From assembly GCA_018817865.1 (NCBI GenBank), contig JAHITG010000197.1, positions 1 through 20,568 of the forward strand: a stretch of DNA of 20,568 nt, in the 5' to 3' direction. A program made the position numbers and the translations under genes. Numbering within the stretch: the first letter of the stretch is position 1; every line of letters begins with the position of its first letter. Shown here piece by piece: positions 7,732-19,200 of the stretch. The notes beneath the pieces are model-generated. The model was given only the letters and a program-made list of their open reading frames with translations. It ran no database searches and had not been told where the DNA came from. This DNA is from Spirochaetota bacterium. Its GTDB lineage: Bacteria; Spirochaetota; JAHITG01.

Positions 7732-8254
7732 CAAATGTAACAACCTTTATTGTTTTAATATGTGCATTATTTGCGTTTTTGATCCCGGCCTTAAGAGCTG
7801 CTTCCGTGATATAATCTTCCGGTTCTAATGAAAATTCTTCCAGATCCCATGGAAGGATAACACCGCTTTTTCCTTTGAATTCGATCAATAATCCGTGGAT
7901 CTGCGGTTTGATCAGTTTATGGTCCTGTATCGCTTCTATTGAATCAACCACAGCCAGATGTATATCTATCTCTTCGAACTCTTCATTTGAAATGGGAAGA
8001 AATCGACCGTCATTAAAACAGGCCCGGTATATTACCTGCTGTACGGTCTGTATCAGGCTTACTGACGGCTCCAGGACCCCGCCATAAGCTCGTATGCTAT
8101 CTTTATACATTATCTTAATGAAGACTCCCCTTTTCTGCTCATAGAACTTTTTTAATTTATAATAGACCGGAGTCTCATTATCAGTTAATTGTGCGAACAG
8201 AGTATCACGTGCCACTTTTAAAAGGAATTGCTTATCTACTGCATTTAATTCCAT
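7703..8254 (-). CDS. amrA: AmmeMemoRadiSam system protein A (AMMECR1 family)
   Basis: The 183-residue product is an AMMECR1-domain protein, the A component of the widespread but biochemically undefined AmmeMemoRadiSam set. Visible features are the helical N-terminus (KQFLLKVARDTLF), GVFIKIMYKDSIRAYGGVLEPS (43-64), the following ACFNDGRFLPISNEEFEEIDIHLAVV (78-103), KPQIHGLLIEFKGKSGVILP and the C-terminal region ending KVVTFGEK. The family hallmark LRGCIG is replaced by IRAYGG (54-59), so its cysteine is missing, although the rest of the fold signature is kept. A strong AAGGAGAG (8261-8268) precedes the ATG. It lies 39 bases after amrB, as expected for this pair, and its last codons overlap the next gene. 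The radical-SAM partner is not in the window. The family call is secure; function is unknown. Confidence 0.88.
   Translation of the reverse strand: MELNAVDKQFLLKVARDTLFAQLTDNETPVYYKLKKFYEQKRGVFIKIMYKDSIRAYGGVLEPSVSLIQTVQQVIYRACFNDGRFLPISNEEFEEIDIHLAVVDSIEAIQDHKLIKPQIHGLLIEFKGKSGVILPWDLEEFSLEPEDYITEAALKAGIKNANNAHIKTIKVVTFGEKDFSPRT
7744..7748 (-). promoter_or_regulatory. ribosome binding site that decides the DUF5693-like start
   Basis: The minus strand reads AAAGG at these positions, inside the 3' end of amrA. It lies 0 bases from the TTG at 7743, 9 bases from the TTG at 7734 and 12 bases from the GTG at 7731. The spacing rules out the longest form of the downstream membrane protein and favours one of the two shorter ones. 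Confidence 0.45.
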
Positions 8255-8293
8255 AGTTGTCTCTCCTTATAATAATGTTAAATAAAACACTGA

Positions 8294-9133
8294 TCATGAT
8301 CTATACACGGCCGCCGACATGTACCCCACAACCCTTTCCTTATCGCCTGATACTTCTCCGGAGTTTGTAATATTCAATATATCAATGGATCTTGTCCCGA
8401 ACTTCTCAGCTAAGAACAGCAGTGTCAGAATACTTCCCATACCACAGGCTTCTCCTGTTCCTGTTTTGATCGACCGGTCAAGTTCCTCCTTGTTCATGGT
8501 CTTGACCAGTTCAATAACCGATCTATCCATTCTTTTTGCCACTTGATCATTATGATAATGAGAGAGGTCCGTACTGGCAACGATCAGATATTTTTTATGA
8601 TTTCCCTTTATCAGAGAATAGATCGTATCGGCTAACCTTGATGTATAATCATAAGAAGGATTACCAATAATGATCGGAACAAGTTCAAATTTACTCTTTA
8701 ATACATACTGGAGAAAAGGGATCTGAACCTCAACGGAATGCTCCTGCATGTGAGCTACCTGATAGAACTCAATATCCGGCCCCTTATCCAATAAATACGA
8801 AGCAGCTTCTTCATCGATATTCACACTCCCCAGCGAGGTTACATATTCTCCTTTTGCCCAGACAGAGGAACCGTCCAGCATGGTATAATGAGATGGCCCG
8901 ATCACGATAACCGTGTCAAACCGTTGGCCTTTAATAAGTTTGTACGCATGGGCAGCACATCCTCCTGAATAGACATATCCTGCATGCGGAACAATAAGCC
9001 CTAACAATTCTTTCTCCTTCTGTACTTTCGGTTTCGCGTTCAGCAGAAATGTCGAGACCATCTTAGTTAAACTATCCCTTTTAGCAGGATAGAACATCCC
9101 CTGCACCACAGGTTCTCTTATATAAACGGACAT
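8294..9133 (-). CDS. amrB: AmmeMemoRadiSam system protein B (MEMO1 family)
   Basis: The 279-residue product belongs to the MEMO1 family, related in fold to LigB-type non-haem iron dioxygenases. Human MEMO1 binds iron or copper through two histidines and a cysteine. The matching residues are present: H50 in LIVPHAGYVYSGG, H82 in VIGPSHY, and C230 in GEACGMG; also conserved are EHSVEVQIPFL (131-141), VASTDLSHYH (185-194) and SGDKERVVGYMSAAV (262-276). The N-terminal REPVVQGMFYP is the family start. GGGAGGT (9140-9146) lies 6 bases before the ATG, confirming it. It follows mazG by 22 bases and precedes amrA by 39, forming the usual B-A pair. Bacterial function remains undefined. The gene is intact and full length. 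Confidence 0.93.
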   Translation of the reverse strand: MSVYIREPVVQGMFYPAKRDSLTKMVSTFLLNAKPKVQKEKELLGLIVPHAGYVYSGGCAAHAYKLIKGQRFDTVIVIGPSHYTMLDGSSVWAKGEYVTSLGSVNIDEEAASYLLDKGPDIEFYQVAHMQEHSVEVQIPFLQYVLKSKFELVPIIIGNPSYDYTSRLADTIYSLIKGNHKKYLIVASTDLSHYHNDQVAKRMDRSVIELVKTMNKEELDRSIKTGTGEACGMGSILTLLFLAEKFGTRSIDILNITNSGEVSGDKERVVGYMSAAVYRS

Positions 9134-9155
9134 TACAAAACCTCCCTAGGACCGG

Positions 9156-9932
9156 TCATAACTTTGCTTCTATCCATAATTTTTCAAGTGTGTCTATATC
9201 CAAATCGGAAATATTTCTTTCTTCTCCCTTTAGCTTCTCTTCGATCCGTTGAAACCGTGTTATGAATTTCCTGATGGTCTTGTTCAATGCTTCTTCAGGA
9301 TTGATCTTAAAAAAACGCCCGATATTAACAAGTGTAAATAAAATATCCCCGAATTCTTCCTCGATTCTATTGGGAGAAACCTGTTCATTCTCCACCTCGA
9401 CAATGAATTCATTAACCTCTTCTTTCAGCTTTTTAACAGGATATATAATAGAATCCCATCTGAATCCGAATCGCTCCACTTTACTCTGGACCTTGTTTGC
9501 TTTTAATAAAGCCGGCAGTATGGGAGGGATATCATCAAGAATGGAAGCATACCCTTCCAAGTTCTTTTCCTCTTTCTTAATATGTTCCCAATTGCTGAGG
9601 ACTTCCTTAGTATCATCAGCCTGAACATTATTAAAGACATGAGGATGGCGCCTGACGAGTTTATCAATAACTACTTTGATAACATCGTTAATATCGAATT
9701 TGTTCTTCTCTTTCGTTAATTGAGAAATAAAGACGGATTGAAGGAGCAGGTCACCGGCTTCCTCCCGTAAAAGATCATAATTATCCGAATTGATCGCTTC
9801 AACGGTCTCATAGGCTTCTTCAATAATATTATGACGAATACTTTTTAATGTCTGTTCCCTGTCCCATGGGCATCCGTCTTTACCACGAAGCTTCTCAACA
9901 AGGTCCGCCAGTTCGTTAAAATCACCTTTCAT
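9156..9932 (-). CDS. mazG: nucleoside triphosphate pyrophosphohydrolase MazG
   Basis: MazG hydrolyses NTPs and dNTPs to monophosphates plus pyrophosphate, clearing aberrant nucleotides and tempering the stringent response. From the ATG at 9932 the product is 258 residues with the typical start FNELADLVEKLRGKDGCPWDREQT, the first MazG domain with IIEEAYE and EEAGDLLLQ acidic metal motifs, the RRHPHVF segment, and the second domain with FRWDS, KLKEEVNEF and EEFGDILFTLVNIGRF. Length and order match the full two-domain enzyme. A longer reading from an ATG at 10016 adds 28 hydrophobic residues with no counterpart in the family, and I reject it. There is no Shine-Dalgarno before 9932; instead a promoter-like sequence ends just upstream, so the message may be leaderless. 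It heads the gene cluster that continues through amrB and amrA. Confidence 0.93.
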   Translation of the reverse strand: MKGDFNELADLVEKLRGKDGCPWDREQTLKSIRHNIIEEAYETVEAINSDNYDLLREEAGDLLLQSVFISQLTKEKNKFDINDVIKVVIDKLVRRHPHVFNNVQADDTKEVLSNWEHIKKEEKNLEGYASILDDIPPILPALLKANKVQSKVERFGFRWDSIIYPVKKLKEEVNEFIVEVENEQVSPNRIEEEFGDILFTLVNIGRFFKINPEEALNKTIRKFITRFQRIEEKLKGEERNISDLDIDTLEKLWIEAKL

Positions 9933-9939
9933 AATATGA

Positions 9940-9967
9940 AGTATAATATCTGATATTGTACTTTCAA
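9940..9967 (-). promoter_or_regulatory. putative sigma70 promoter of mazG
   Basis: On the minus strand TTGAAA (9967-9962) and TATACT (9945-9940) are separated by 16 bases, five of six matches to each consensus box. Transcription would begin about 6-7 bases after the -10 box, at or within a base or two of the mazG ATG (9932). The surroundings are very AT-rich, so chance matches are expected; the call is supported mainly by the absence of a ribosome binding site and by the position in the only long gap before this cluster. Confidence 0.45.
9941..9961. promoter_or_regulatory. operator-like palindrome between the mazG -35 and -10 boxes
   Basis: The two arms GTAtAATATC and GATATTgTAC are inverted repeats around a single central base, with nine of ten pairs complementary. 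The palindrome fills the spacer of the proposed mazG promoter and covers most of its -10 box, the place where a repressor dimer would block RNA polymerase. The regulator is not identifiable. It could also be an AT-rich coincidence. Confidence 0.4.
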
Positions 9968-10025
9968 GAAAAAAGTAAATAGAAAAAATATACAAAAAAA
10001 TTATTACCTCTAACATAATTAATAG

Positions 10026-10218
10026 AATACCACAGAGGCACAGAGGAAAATAACGATTAAAGATAATACATATTTATAATTAAATCTAAAAAGTTTAATA
10101 GACTGATTAATATATTTAATACTATATTGTTATTATGAATAATAATTATTAATGTAAATCAAACTAGAAGCTTTTATAATTAAAATTTAATTATTTAACT
10201 CTGTGTCTCTGTGGTATT
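10026..10218. repeat. 193-bp AT-rich segment bounded by CACAGAG inverted repeats
   Basis: The left end, AATACCACAGAGGCACAGAG (10026-10045), reappears as the reverse complement at 10199-10218 with one mismatch in 20. The left arm is itself an exact tandem duplication of CACAGAGG (10031-10038 and 10039-10046). The interior is almost pure A+T and has no coding capacity. The structure is what a small non-autonomous mobile element or a dispersed intergenic repeat would look like; CACAGAG-type intergenic repeats are, to my recollection, seen in many environmental bacterial genomes. No target-site duplication is obvious and no transposase is nearby, so mobility is only a hypothesis. Confidence 0.6.
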
Positions 10219-10284
10219 TTAAAAATTAAATTATAAAACATCTTTTTACTCTAAAATTTTAATACAATACGTTGGAACTGAAAA

Positions 10285-13200
10285 TTATTTAATTATAACT
10301 TTATATAATAAGGATAAGCCGTCTTCACCGGTCCCAACACCACTCTTCTTCCATCGTATCCATTTAATATCATTCTTGGTAGTATACCCATTTGAATAAG
10401 CAGTGGAACTATAGCTCTGATCCGGAACACTATTGGTAGAATACTCCAGTGTCCAGCCGGTGGCTGTTCCCATCTCATTCGTATCATAAATAACATATGG
10501 CGATATCCTGTCATATATAATAATGTTATTACCGTCAGCACTGCCATTATTGTAATAGACCACTTTATACAGCACGCTTGATCCGGGAATAGCCGGAGTA
10601 TATGTCCCTCCTAAGAAAACATTGGAAATGGATTTTACAAGAGCTATAATCGTATTTCCGCTTCCAACAGGAACAGTGATCACAGGGGCATACCAGCATT
10701 CATTTGTCCATACAGGATAATTATCCAGAGCCGTTAAAGTATAATACCATGTTCCGGGACCGGGTGTATCTATTATATTAGTATTATTAACATTGAAAAT
10801 ATTGATAAAAACATTTGCTCTGCTTAAATTGGTCGTTCCGGGGATCGGGCTTCTGTATAAACTGTATCTGGAAAAATCAGGAGCAGTAGACCTGTTCCAA
10901 CGCAGGTCTACATTAGTCCCGACAACGGAAAATATTATTCCGGTACTATTTAGCGGAGGAACGGTATCCGAACCGGGATCAATATCAAAGAGCCCGAACA
11001 GCCGGTACGGAGTAAAATTAGAGTAACCGCCATTATTACTGATTGTACTATAAATAGTAGAAGCTACAGTGGTTCCCCACCAGTTATTGGTAATAATATT
11101 GTATGGCTGTAAAGTGATAAAATTATATCCGGAATTGTTAAAGACGTTATTCCTGCTGAACTGCTGCATTGTCCCTGATATAAAACGTACTCCGTTGGTG
11201 TTATTAGTAATGGAATTTAGAAAGACAGATAATGAAGAATTGATCTGGTTTATCCCTTCCCGGTTGTAAAAGATCTTATTATTGCTCAATACCGTATCTG
11301 AGGAATCATTGATATAAATTCCGCAAACAAGATTCCTGGAAATTATATTTCCGGCTATCTTACTGTTATCTCCCATCTGGACCTGTATCCCGTAATTCTG
11401 GCCCCATCCTGTTATCTGATTTGAAACGATCGCACTATTATCTGCCGTATCTGAATCTACAAAAAGCCCGTTAGTACTGTTCGAATAGATGGAATTATGC
11501 GCTATAATATGATCAGAAGCGTTTCCGTTAATATAGATCCCGGAGATCTCATTGTTATAGAGCAGATTATATTTTATGATCTGGCTGTCGCTGTCCTGAA
11601 GATTGATCCCGTTGTCCTGATTTTTACCCCAGATCTTATTGGTTAAAATATAATTTGCATCCCCCAGATCAGATCCCATCAGTATTCCGTTGTGATCATT
11701 GGAAAAGATGGAATTTTTTATAACTGAATTGTTGTTCGCATCATCAAAACTATAGATCCCGTTACTGCTGTTATAACAAATGTGATTGGAAAAGATCATG
11801 TTATTGTCACCGGATCCGATCTTAATGCCGTTGATCTGGTTCGGCCCGTAGATCCGGTTCGTTCCGATAAAATTATTATCAGCATAAGGATGAATAATAG
11901 ATATACCGGATGATCCGTTGAAATATATCCGGTTCCTGATCATGTAATTAAAGGTAGCACTATTATCTAACACAATACCGGATTTCTCATTACCATAGAT
12001 CAGGTTGGAACTAATGGTATTGCTATCTGAATAGATCATATATATCCCATAATCCTGTAATCCCCCCCAGATCTGATTACTGTTAATTGTATTGTTGTCT
12101 GCATTATCAGAATTAATATAAATACCATAAAGTCTGTTGGAATAGATATTGTTCCTGGTTATAAATATATCGGTTGAGGTCCCTTCAATTGTGATCCCAT
12201 TGGTATAATAGCATACAGCCAGGCCGTTCAATATGATATTACCCGTATCATTGATCAGAATAGCCCGGTTATTAGAAAAACCGCCATCCATTAAAGGTAA
12301 AACATTGGATAACCTGGTAAAGACCATAAAACCGGTATTATAGTTAGAGACAATTGTAACTTCTTCAGAATAATTCCCCGGATAAATATAGGTCGTGGCA
12401 AAGCTGACCACAATACCTGAAGAGACCCTGTCCACAGCTTTCTGTATGGTCCTAAAGGGTCTAATAAAAGTACCCGGATTAAGATCATCTCCCGTATCAT
12501 CATCTACATAATACGGCCCTTCATAGAATATCACATTGGTAAAAAAGGACTCCAGGTAGCCCATATCCGGCCCTGCTCCGTTATACTGATCGCTCACTCC
12601 CGGTATATTGGAAGCCAGGTCCACCGCCAGGCTGGAGGGAGAAAGTATTTCAAACGGATACTCTGATCGAATAAGAGGATCTTTATTCGTGAAATTACCC
12701 ATGGTTTTAATAATACCTGATGTCCATGGAGCCGTGAGATTCCCGTACAGATTATTATATCCGACATACATATTTCCCGGGGTAGCCCAGTAAATACCAT
12801 ACTGGCCATTGGATACGATAATATTATTGTAGATATAAACAGTCGAATTATAGCTGTAGATACCAAAATCTGAATTCCCGAAGACCGTATTATTGTACAG
12901 TTCTGTAAATTGAGCCGCATTATAGTTATATAATCCGTACCTGTTATCATAAGAAAGATTTCGGTTGACACGGTTATAATCCCCTTCTCTGACATAGATC
13001 CCTACAGAAGTATGGTTAAAGACTGTATTGGTCAGAATACTGTTATAATCCGCATCATTGGAATAGAGATAAATGCCATGATTAACATTAGAATAGATCG
13101 TGTTCCTGATAATAAAATTACTCCTGGATACACCATCCATATGAATACCTTCGGTTGTATGCATATAGATCATATTGGTATAGATATAATAACCGTCTCC

Positions 13201-16200
13201 TGAGGTGATATAGATCCCATAATCCTGCCTTGTCCGGGTTGTATCATAAATATCATTGTTAATGATCTCAAAATAATCCCCTCCATTGACCTGGATCCCG
13301 ACCGAGCCGTTATCAAAGAACCTGTTGGTCGATATGAAAACAAAATCTGCTGAGCCGGAATTGACATATATCCCGTCTCTGGAATTGGAATAGATATCAT
13401 TATTGACGATATAATTGCTCATGGAAGTACCGTCCATATAAATACCATCAGTAGTATGGTTATGGATCCTGTTGGAGCTGATGAGAAAATAATCCCCTGA
13501 TGTATTATAGATGCCCCAGTCCTGCCATGTGTTCAGGGTATCATAAAGGTTATTAAAGGTAATGGTGCAATAATCAGCATTAATAGTATAGATCCCTCTT
13601 GATCCGTTGTTAAATATGATATTGGAGCTGATCAGATTATAATCAGCTGTCTCTGAATTGATATACACTCCGTACAATACATTGGATGTAATAATGTTAT
13701 GAATGATACGATTACTCATGGCACTGCCGGAATAGGCAATACCATGATCCTGATTAAAACTGATATTATTAGAATAAATAGTATTCAGGTCGCCATCCGT
13801 GATCCATATCCCGTAATCCTGCAGGGTCCTGGTGGAATCAAAGATATTATTGGAAGTGATCGTGTTATAGTCGGCCGTATCAGAGTCGATCCAGATGCCG
13901 GTATTGCCGTTATTGACCACACGGTTATTCACTATCCTGTTAGAGACTGAATTATTGATATAGATCCCGTAATTATCCGCATTGGTAATGGTAAATCCCT
14001 GGATCGTGATCCTTTCAGAGTTGGTTATTACAACAGCACGGTTATAACTCTCTCCAACGAGCATGGTGGAATAATTATTATGTATGTTGGTCCAGTCAAA
14101 TGATCGAAGGACCAGATTTGTAAATCCGGAGATAAGCACAGATTCTCCGAACCCTTGCGGTTTGGGATAACATTCGATAATACAGTTATTGGTAGCCGCA
14201 GATAAAGCCAGATCAATAGTACGCGTCCAGATATCCATAGGAATAACATGGACCCAGTAGGCAGAAGAATTGCTGAAGGATGATTCTTTCCACCCGCGGT
14301 CGGGCCCGCCACCGTCATATACATCTGAAATATTAGTAATGATCAGTGCCGTGTCCACACAGGGACTGTTGGCGGCCGCAATCGTAAAGTTACTCACAAT
14401 CTCGATCATAGGATCCGCATCGATCGTATTATTTCCGACCGTGATCACACCGGCTGACCAAGGCTCGATCCCGTTGCCGTAAACACAGTTATAACCGGCA
14501 ACAATATTTCCACCTGTATTTAAATATATTCCTCTATTACCATTGGAAAGAATAATATTATTATAAACATCAAAATTCGAAATATATCCGTATACACCCT
14601 CTGCACTATTCTTGAAGATGGTATTGTTGATAACTTTTGTATTATTAGCCCCGTTATAAACGACGATCCCGTGATTGTTTCTGTAGGAGAGGTTTCTTAT
14701 AATATTGTTATAATCTCCCAGACTTACATAGATCCCGCCACTGTTGACATTTTCAAAGGTCACATTGCTGATAATAGTATTATAATCAGCATTTTCTGAA
14801 TTCAAGTATATTCCCACACTGTCTCTATTGGAGCAGACAAGATTTTTAATAATATTATTGCTGATCGCCGTATTGATCAGATAAATACCATAGTCCTGAA
14901 TACGGTGAAGCTCATTTGAGAACAGGGTATTATAAGAACCTCCCGCTAGATAGATCCCATATACCTGTCTCCAGCTTGGATCGATATTATATATCCTGTT
15001 ATTTTCATAGATATTGTGGTCGGCATTTACCACATAAATAGCTGTACTGGTATTCTCATAGATATCATTCGTACCAACCAGATTACTGTCCACTCCCGTA
15101 TCCGTAAAATAGATCCCGTACCTGCTGTTCGAATAGATCTGATTCTTAATAATATAATTTGTACTGGACCCGCCGTTCAAATGGATCCCTTCATAGAAAT
15201 GATTATAGGTCCTGTTAGACAGAATCGTACTCCTGCGGCACCCGGAGATGACCATACCGTAATCCTGCCAGGTAGTATTGACATTCCTTATATCATTCTT
15301 AAAAATATATGTGTAATATCCTGAAGTAACATGAATACCCCTATCGGCATTATTGAGCAGACTATTCTTAATAATTCGTGTATAATCCATCACAGTCGGA
15401 GTTATATATATACCGTAATCCTGCGGTGCTGCATTTGTATTATAGATATCACATGATATGATCTCGTTGCTCTGTACACTCCCTGTAAAATAGATCCCGT
15501 AATCATTATTGTTATAGATCTTATTTGTAAAGATCAGATTATGATCTCCATCAGTAATATAGATCCCGTAATTCTGGGCTAAGCCTCCCTGATTAAAGAT
15601 ATGATTGGAAATAATACTGTTATGATCTGCTGTATCGCTTGCGATCCTGATCCCTGTCTCACCGTTATCTATGATCCGGCAGTTTTTAATTCTGTTGGAT
15701 ACTGCATCATTGATATAGATGCCGTATTGAAGAGCGTTGGTGATCGTAAATCCCTCAACTGTAACATTTTTTGAATTTGTTATAACCAGAGACCTGTTAA
15801 AAAAATCTCCCCTGAGAATAGTTGTTGTATTATCCTGTGTATTGGTCCAGTCAAAGGAGCGTAAAATAAGATTGGTAAAACCTGTGATAATCACCGATTC
15901 GGCATAATCCAGAGGTTTTACATGACACTCTATGATACAATTGTTCGTGGCAATGGAGAGGGCAATATCAATGGTCCGCGTCCAGATATCCATGGGAATA
16001 ATATGGACCCAGTAAGCGGACGAATTGCTGTAATGTGATTCCCTCCAGCCGATATCCGGCCCTGAACCATAAAAGGAATCGGATATATTAGTGATGATAA
16101 GCGCTGTATCAATACAGGGGCTGTTGGATGAAGAAATAATAAATTCATTAACCGTATCAATAAGCAGGTTCGTTCCGGTAATATTATTCGCTAAAGCAGT

Positions 16201-19200
16201 GATACCGATGGTCCACGGGGCCGTACTATTCCCAAAAAATCCATTATAATCCGCAATGATCGTACCGCCACCCGTATCCCGATAGATCCCGTTCCGGCCA
16301 TTGGAAAGAAAAACATTATTATAAATATTAATACTGGAAGCATTCCCATAGAGACCGTCTGTATTATTGAGTCCCATGCTGTTATTCACGACTTCTGTAC
16401 TGTTAGCATTATCCCAGATCACGATCCCGTAATTATTCTTTATGATCAGATTTCGAATTATTCTGTTATTATCCCCTCTATAAACAGCAATACCATATCC
16501 CTGATTTGCGTAGATCCGGTTAGAGATCATGGAATTATAATTCGGCCCGTTATCATATAAATAGATCCCATGCCTGTTATTGGGAAATCCATTAGAGCAG
16601 ATCACATTCTTTATCATTACATTACTGATCGCTGTATATGCCAGCTGAATACCATCCCAATCCACATGATGGATTCTGTTAGAACGGATCACATTATAAT
16701 CACCATAAGGGATATAGATCCCGTAATCCTGTCCTCCTCCTCCCACATCATTGTTTGCAATAAGATTATACTGCGGTTCATCAATATAGATCCCGATGCT
16801 GGCATTCCCGAAGATCCTGTTATTTGTAATACTGTTATAATGGGCCGTTGCGGAATCGAACCAGATCCCGTGCCTGGTATTAGGCCACCCGTTTGATATT
16901 ATCTCATTGTTAGCAATAACATTACTCTGTGCTGTGCCGTAAAAATAGATACCGCTGTAATTATGATCAAGGATCATATTGGAATAAGCTATATTATGAT
17001 CTCCATCCCTGATATAGATCCCGTAATTCTGGCCCGGTCCGTAAATTTCATTATTCCTGATCAGATTATGATCCGCTGTATCAGAATAGATCCAGATCCC
17101 GTATGAAACATTGGAAGTGATCAGGTTATTTATCACTTCATTACTGCTTGCGCTTCCTGTAAAATAGACCCCGTAATCTTCATGATGATGGATCTGATTG
17201 GAAATAAAAGAATTATTATCCGCATCTGTCACCCAGATCCCGAAATCCTGAACAGCTCCCATAAGATTAAATATTTCATTTGATGCGATAACATTAGCAT
17301 TCCCTGTATCCGATACGATCCTTATACCGCTTCCATCCCCTGAAAGACCATTGTTCATGATCCTGTTATTAATGATCCTGTTTGAGACAGCATCAGTTAT
17401 ATATGCACCAAAAAAATTAGCATACCCGATACTAAAACCCTGTACAGTGATATTCTTTGAATTGGTTATAATTAAAACACTTGTAGCTCCACCGCCGTTT
17501 ATTGCGGTTGTAGTATTATCATTGCCGTTTACCCAGTCATAAGCACGCAAAATAATATTTGTCATACCGGATATTAAAACTGATTCTGCAAAACCAAGAG
17601 GATTGGGATGACATTCAATAATGCAGTTATTCGTTGCAATGGAAAGAGCATTATTGATCGTATTGGTCCATCGATCCATGGGCGAAAGAATATGAACATA
17701 ATTGGTAATGACCGCTGTAAAAGAAGATTCTTTCCATCCCATATCAATTTCATTCCCGTTAAATAATTCGCTGTAATAATTGGTACCACTGTCAACAGCA
17801 GGGCTTGACGGTGAAATGATCGTAAATGAGCTCACTGTATCGATCCGGGGGTTTAACAGTAAAATATTCCCGTCAGTAAGAGTGACACCCGGATTCCAGG
17901 GAGCTGTCGAATGCCCATAAATACAGTTGTAACCTGCTGTAACTGTTCCTGAAGTGGACCAGACAATTCCATAACTGTCATTAGATAATATTACATTGTT
18001 ATATATAGAAAAAGTAGAGGTATAACCCCGTATACCATAAGTTGTATTTTTATAGAGAGTGTTATTAATGATGTGGTTGTAATGAGCACCATTATAATTG
18101 TAGATCCCATAACTGCCGTTTTGATATATAACATTTCTTTCTATCCTGTTATATTCCCCGTTGTCAATTAAAACCCCATAAGAACTGTTTCCAAATATTC
18201 TATTGGTCAAAATATTATTATATCTTACCGGATCATCAATAAAATATATCCCGATACTATTTGAGAAGGAATTATTATTAATAATATCATTGGTCCGGGA
18301 AGTCCCCGTAACATAAATGCCATATAATTGATTATTATAAATAAAATTTGAGAATACTGTATTCCGAAATCCGTTATGAATTCTGCATCCATAATCCTGG
18401 TATGAAACAAGATAGTTATATATTTTATTATCCATGACAACATTGTGATCAGGGCCATAAGCCGCTGCACTGTAGATGTAGATCCCGTAATCATCATGAT
18501 TATAGATTCTGTTTGACATGATCAGATTATAATCCCCGTCCGTAATCCGTATACCATAATCCTGGACATTCACTGTGCTGTTGAATATCTCATTTGTTGC
18601 TATAACATTATAATTTGCATCCGGAGAATAGATATAGACTCCCACATCCTCATTATCTCGGATCCTGTTATGAAAGATCCTGTTTGAGACAGCATCATCG
18701 ATATAGATCCCATTAGTAGCATTAACAATAGAAAAGCCCAGTATCATGATATTCTTTGAGTTGGTGATAGTAACAGCCCGGTTATAGGAGATACCGTCAA
18801 TCACCGTGGTGGTATTATCCTGTGCGTTCGTCCACTCAAAGGACCGTAATGTCAGGTTGGTGAATCCGGATATCCTAACTGTTTCAAAAAAAGCCCCTGA
18901 TTCCGGATGGCACTCAATGATACAGTTGTTCGTGGCAACAGAAAGAGCATTGGTAATGGCATTGGTCCATATATCCATAGGCGGTAAAATATGTACGGTA
19001 AAAGGGCGGTTTGTAGGATTAAAAAGGGATTCTTTCCACCCGATATCAGGGCCGGTCTCATTATAGATATCCGATAGTCCCTGAACGATCTTGGCTTTGT
19101 CCACACAGATACTGAAAGAGGAGATGATCTCAAATGTAGAAGATGTATTGATCAGAGGGGATGCATAACGGTTGGATGCACCGGCTGTAAAGTTACCCGG

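Larger units (their letters stand above)
9933..10284. other. AT-rich intergenic region between the giant gene and mazG
   Basis: This is the only stretch over 300 bases without a gene. It holds the proposed mazG promoter and palindrome at its low end, the CACAGAG inverted-repeat pair at 10026-10045 and 10199-10218, and an AT-only perfect palindrome at 10176-10194 (nine-base arms around one base). I found no open reading frame of note, no RNA gene and no GC-rich hairpin followed by a T-run that would end transcription from the giant gene, so termination there is unexplained. Confidence 0.6.

Noticed and set aside
8292..8301. GATCATGATC palindrome at the end of amrB
   Set aside because: It is a ten-base match overlapping the stop codon, expected by chance at this composition, without promoter elements around it.
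9933..10016. 28-residue hydrophobic N-terminal extension of MazG
   Set aside because: It has no counterpart in the family, and the MKGDFNEL start at 9932 matches the usual MazG beginning; promoter-like elements lie in the extension region.
10026..10218. The CACAGAG inverted repeat as an intrinsic terminator
   Set aside because: The arms are separated by more than 150 bases and are not followed by a T-run in the way a terminator hairpin requires.
12594..12995. A 133-codon alternative-frame reading within the giant gene, and many plus-strand readings throughout
   Set aside because: They overlap well-supported genes, have low-complexity composition mirroring the beta-helix codons, and lack ribosome sites or recognisable motifs.
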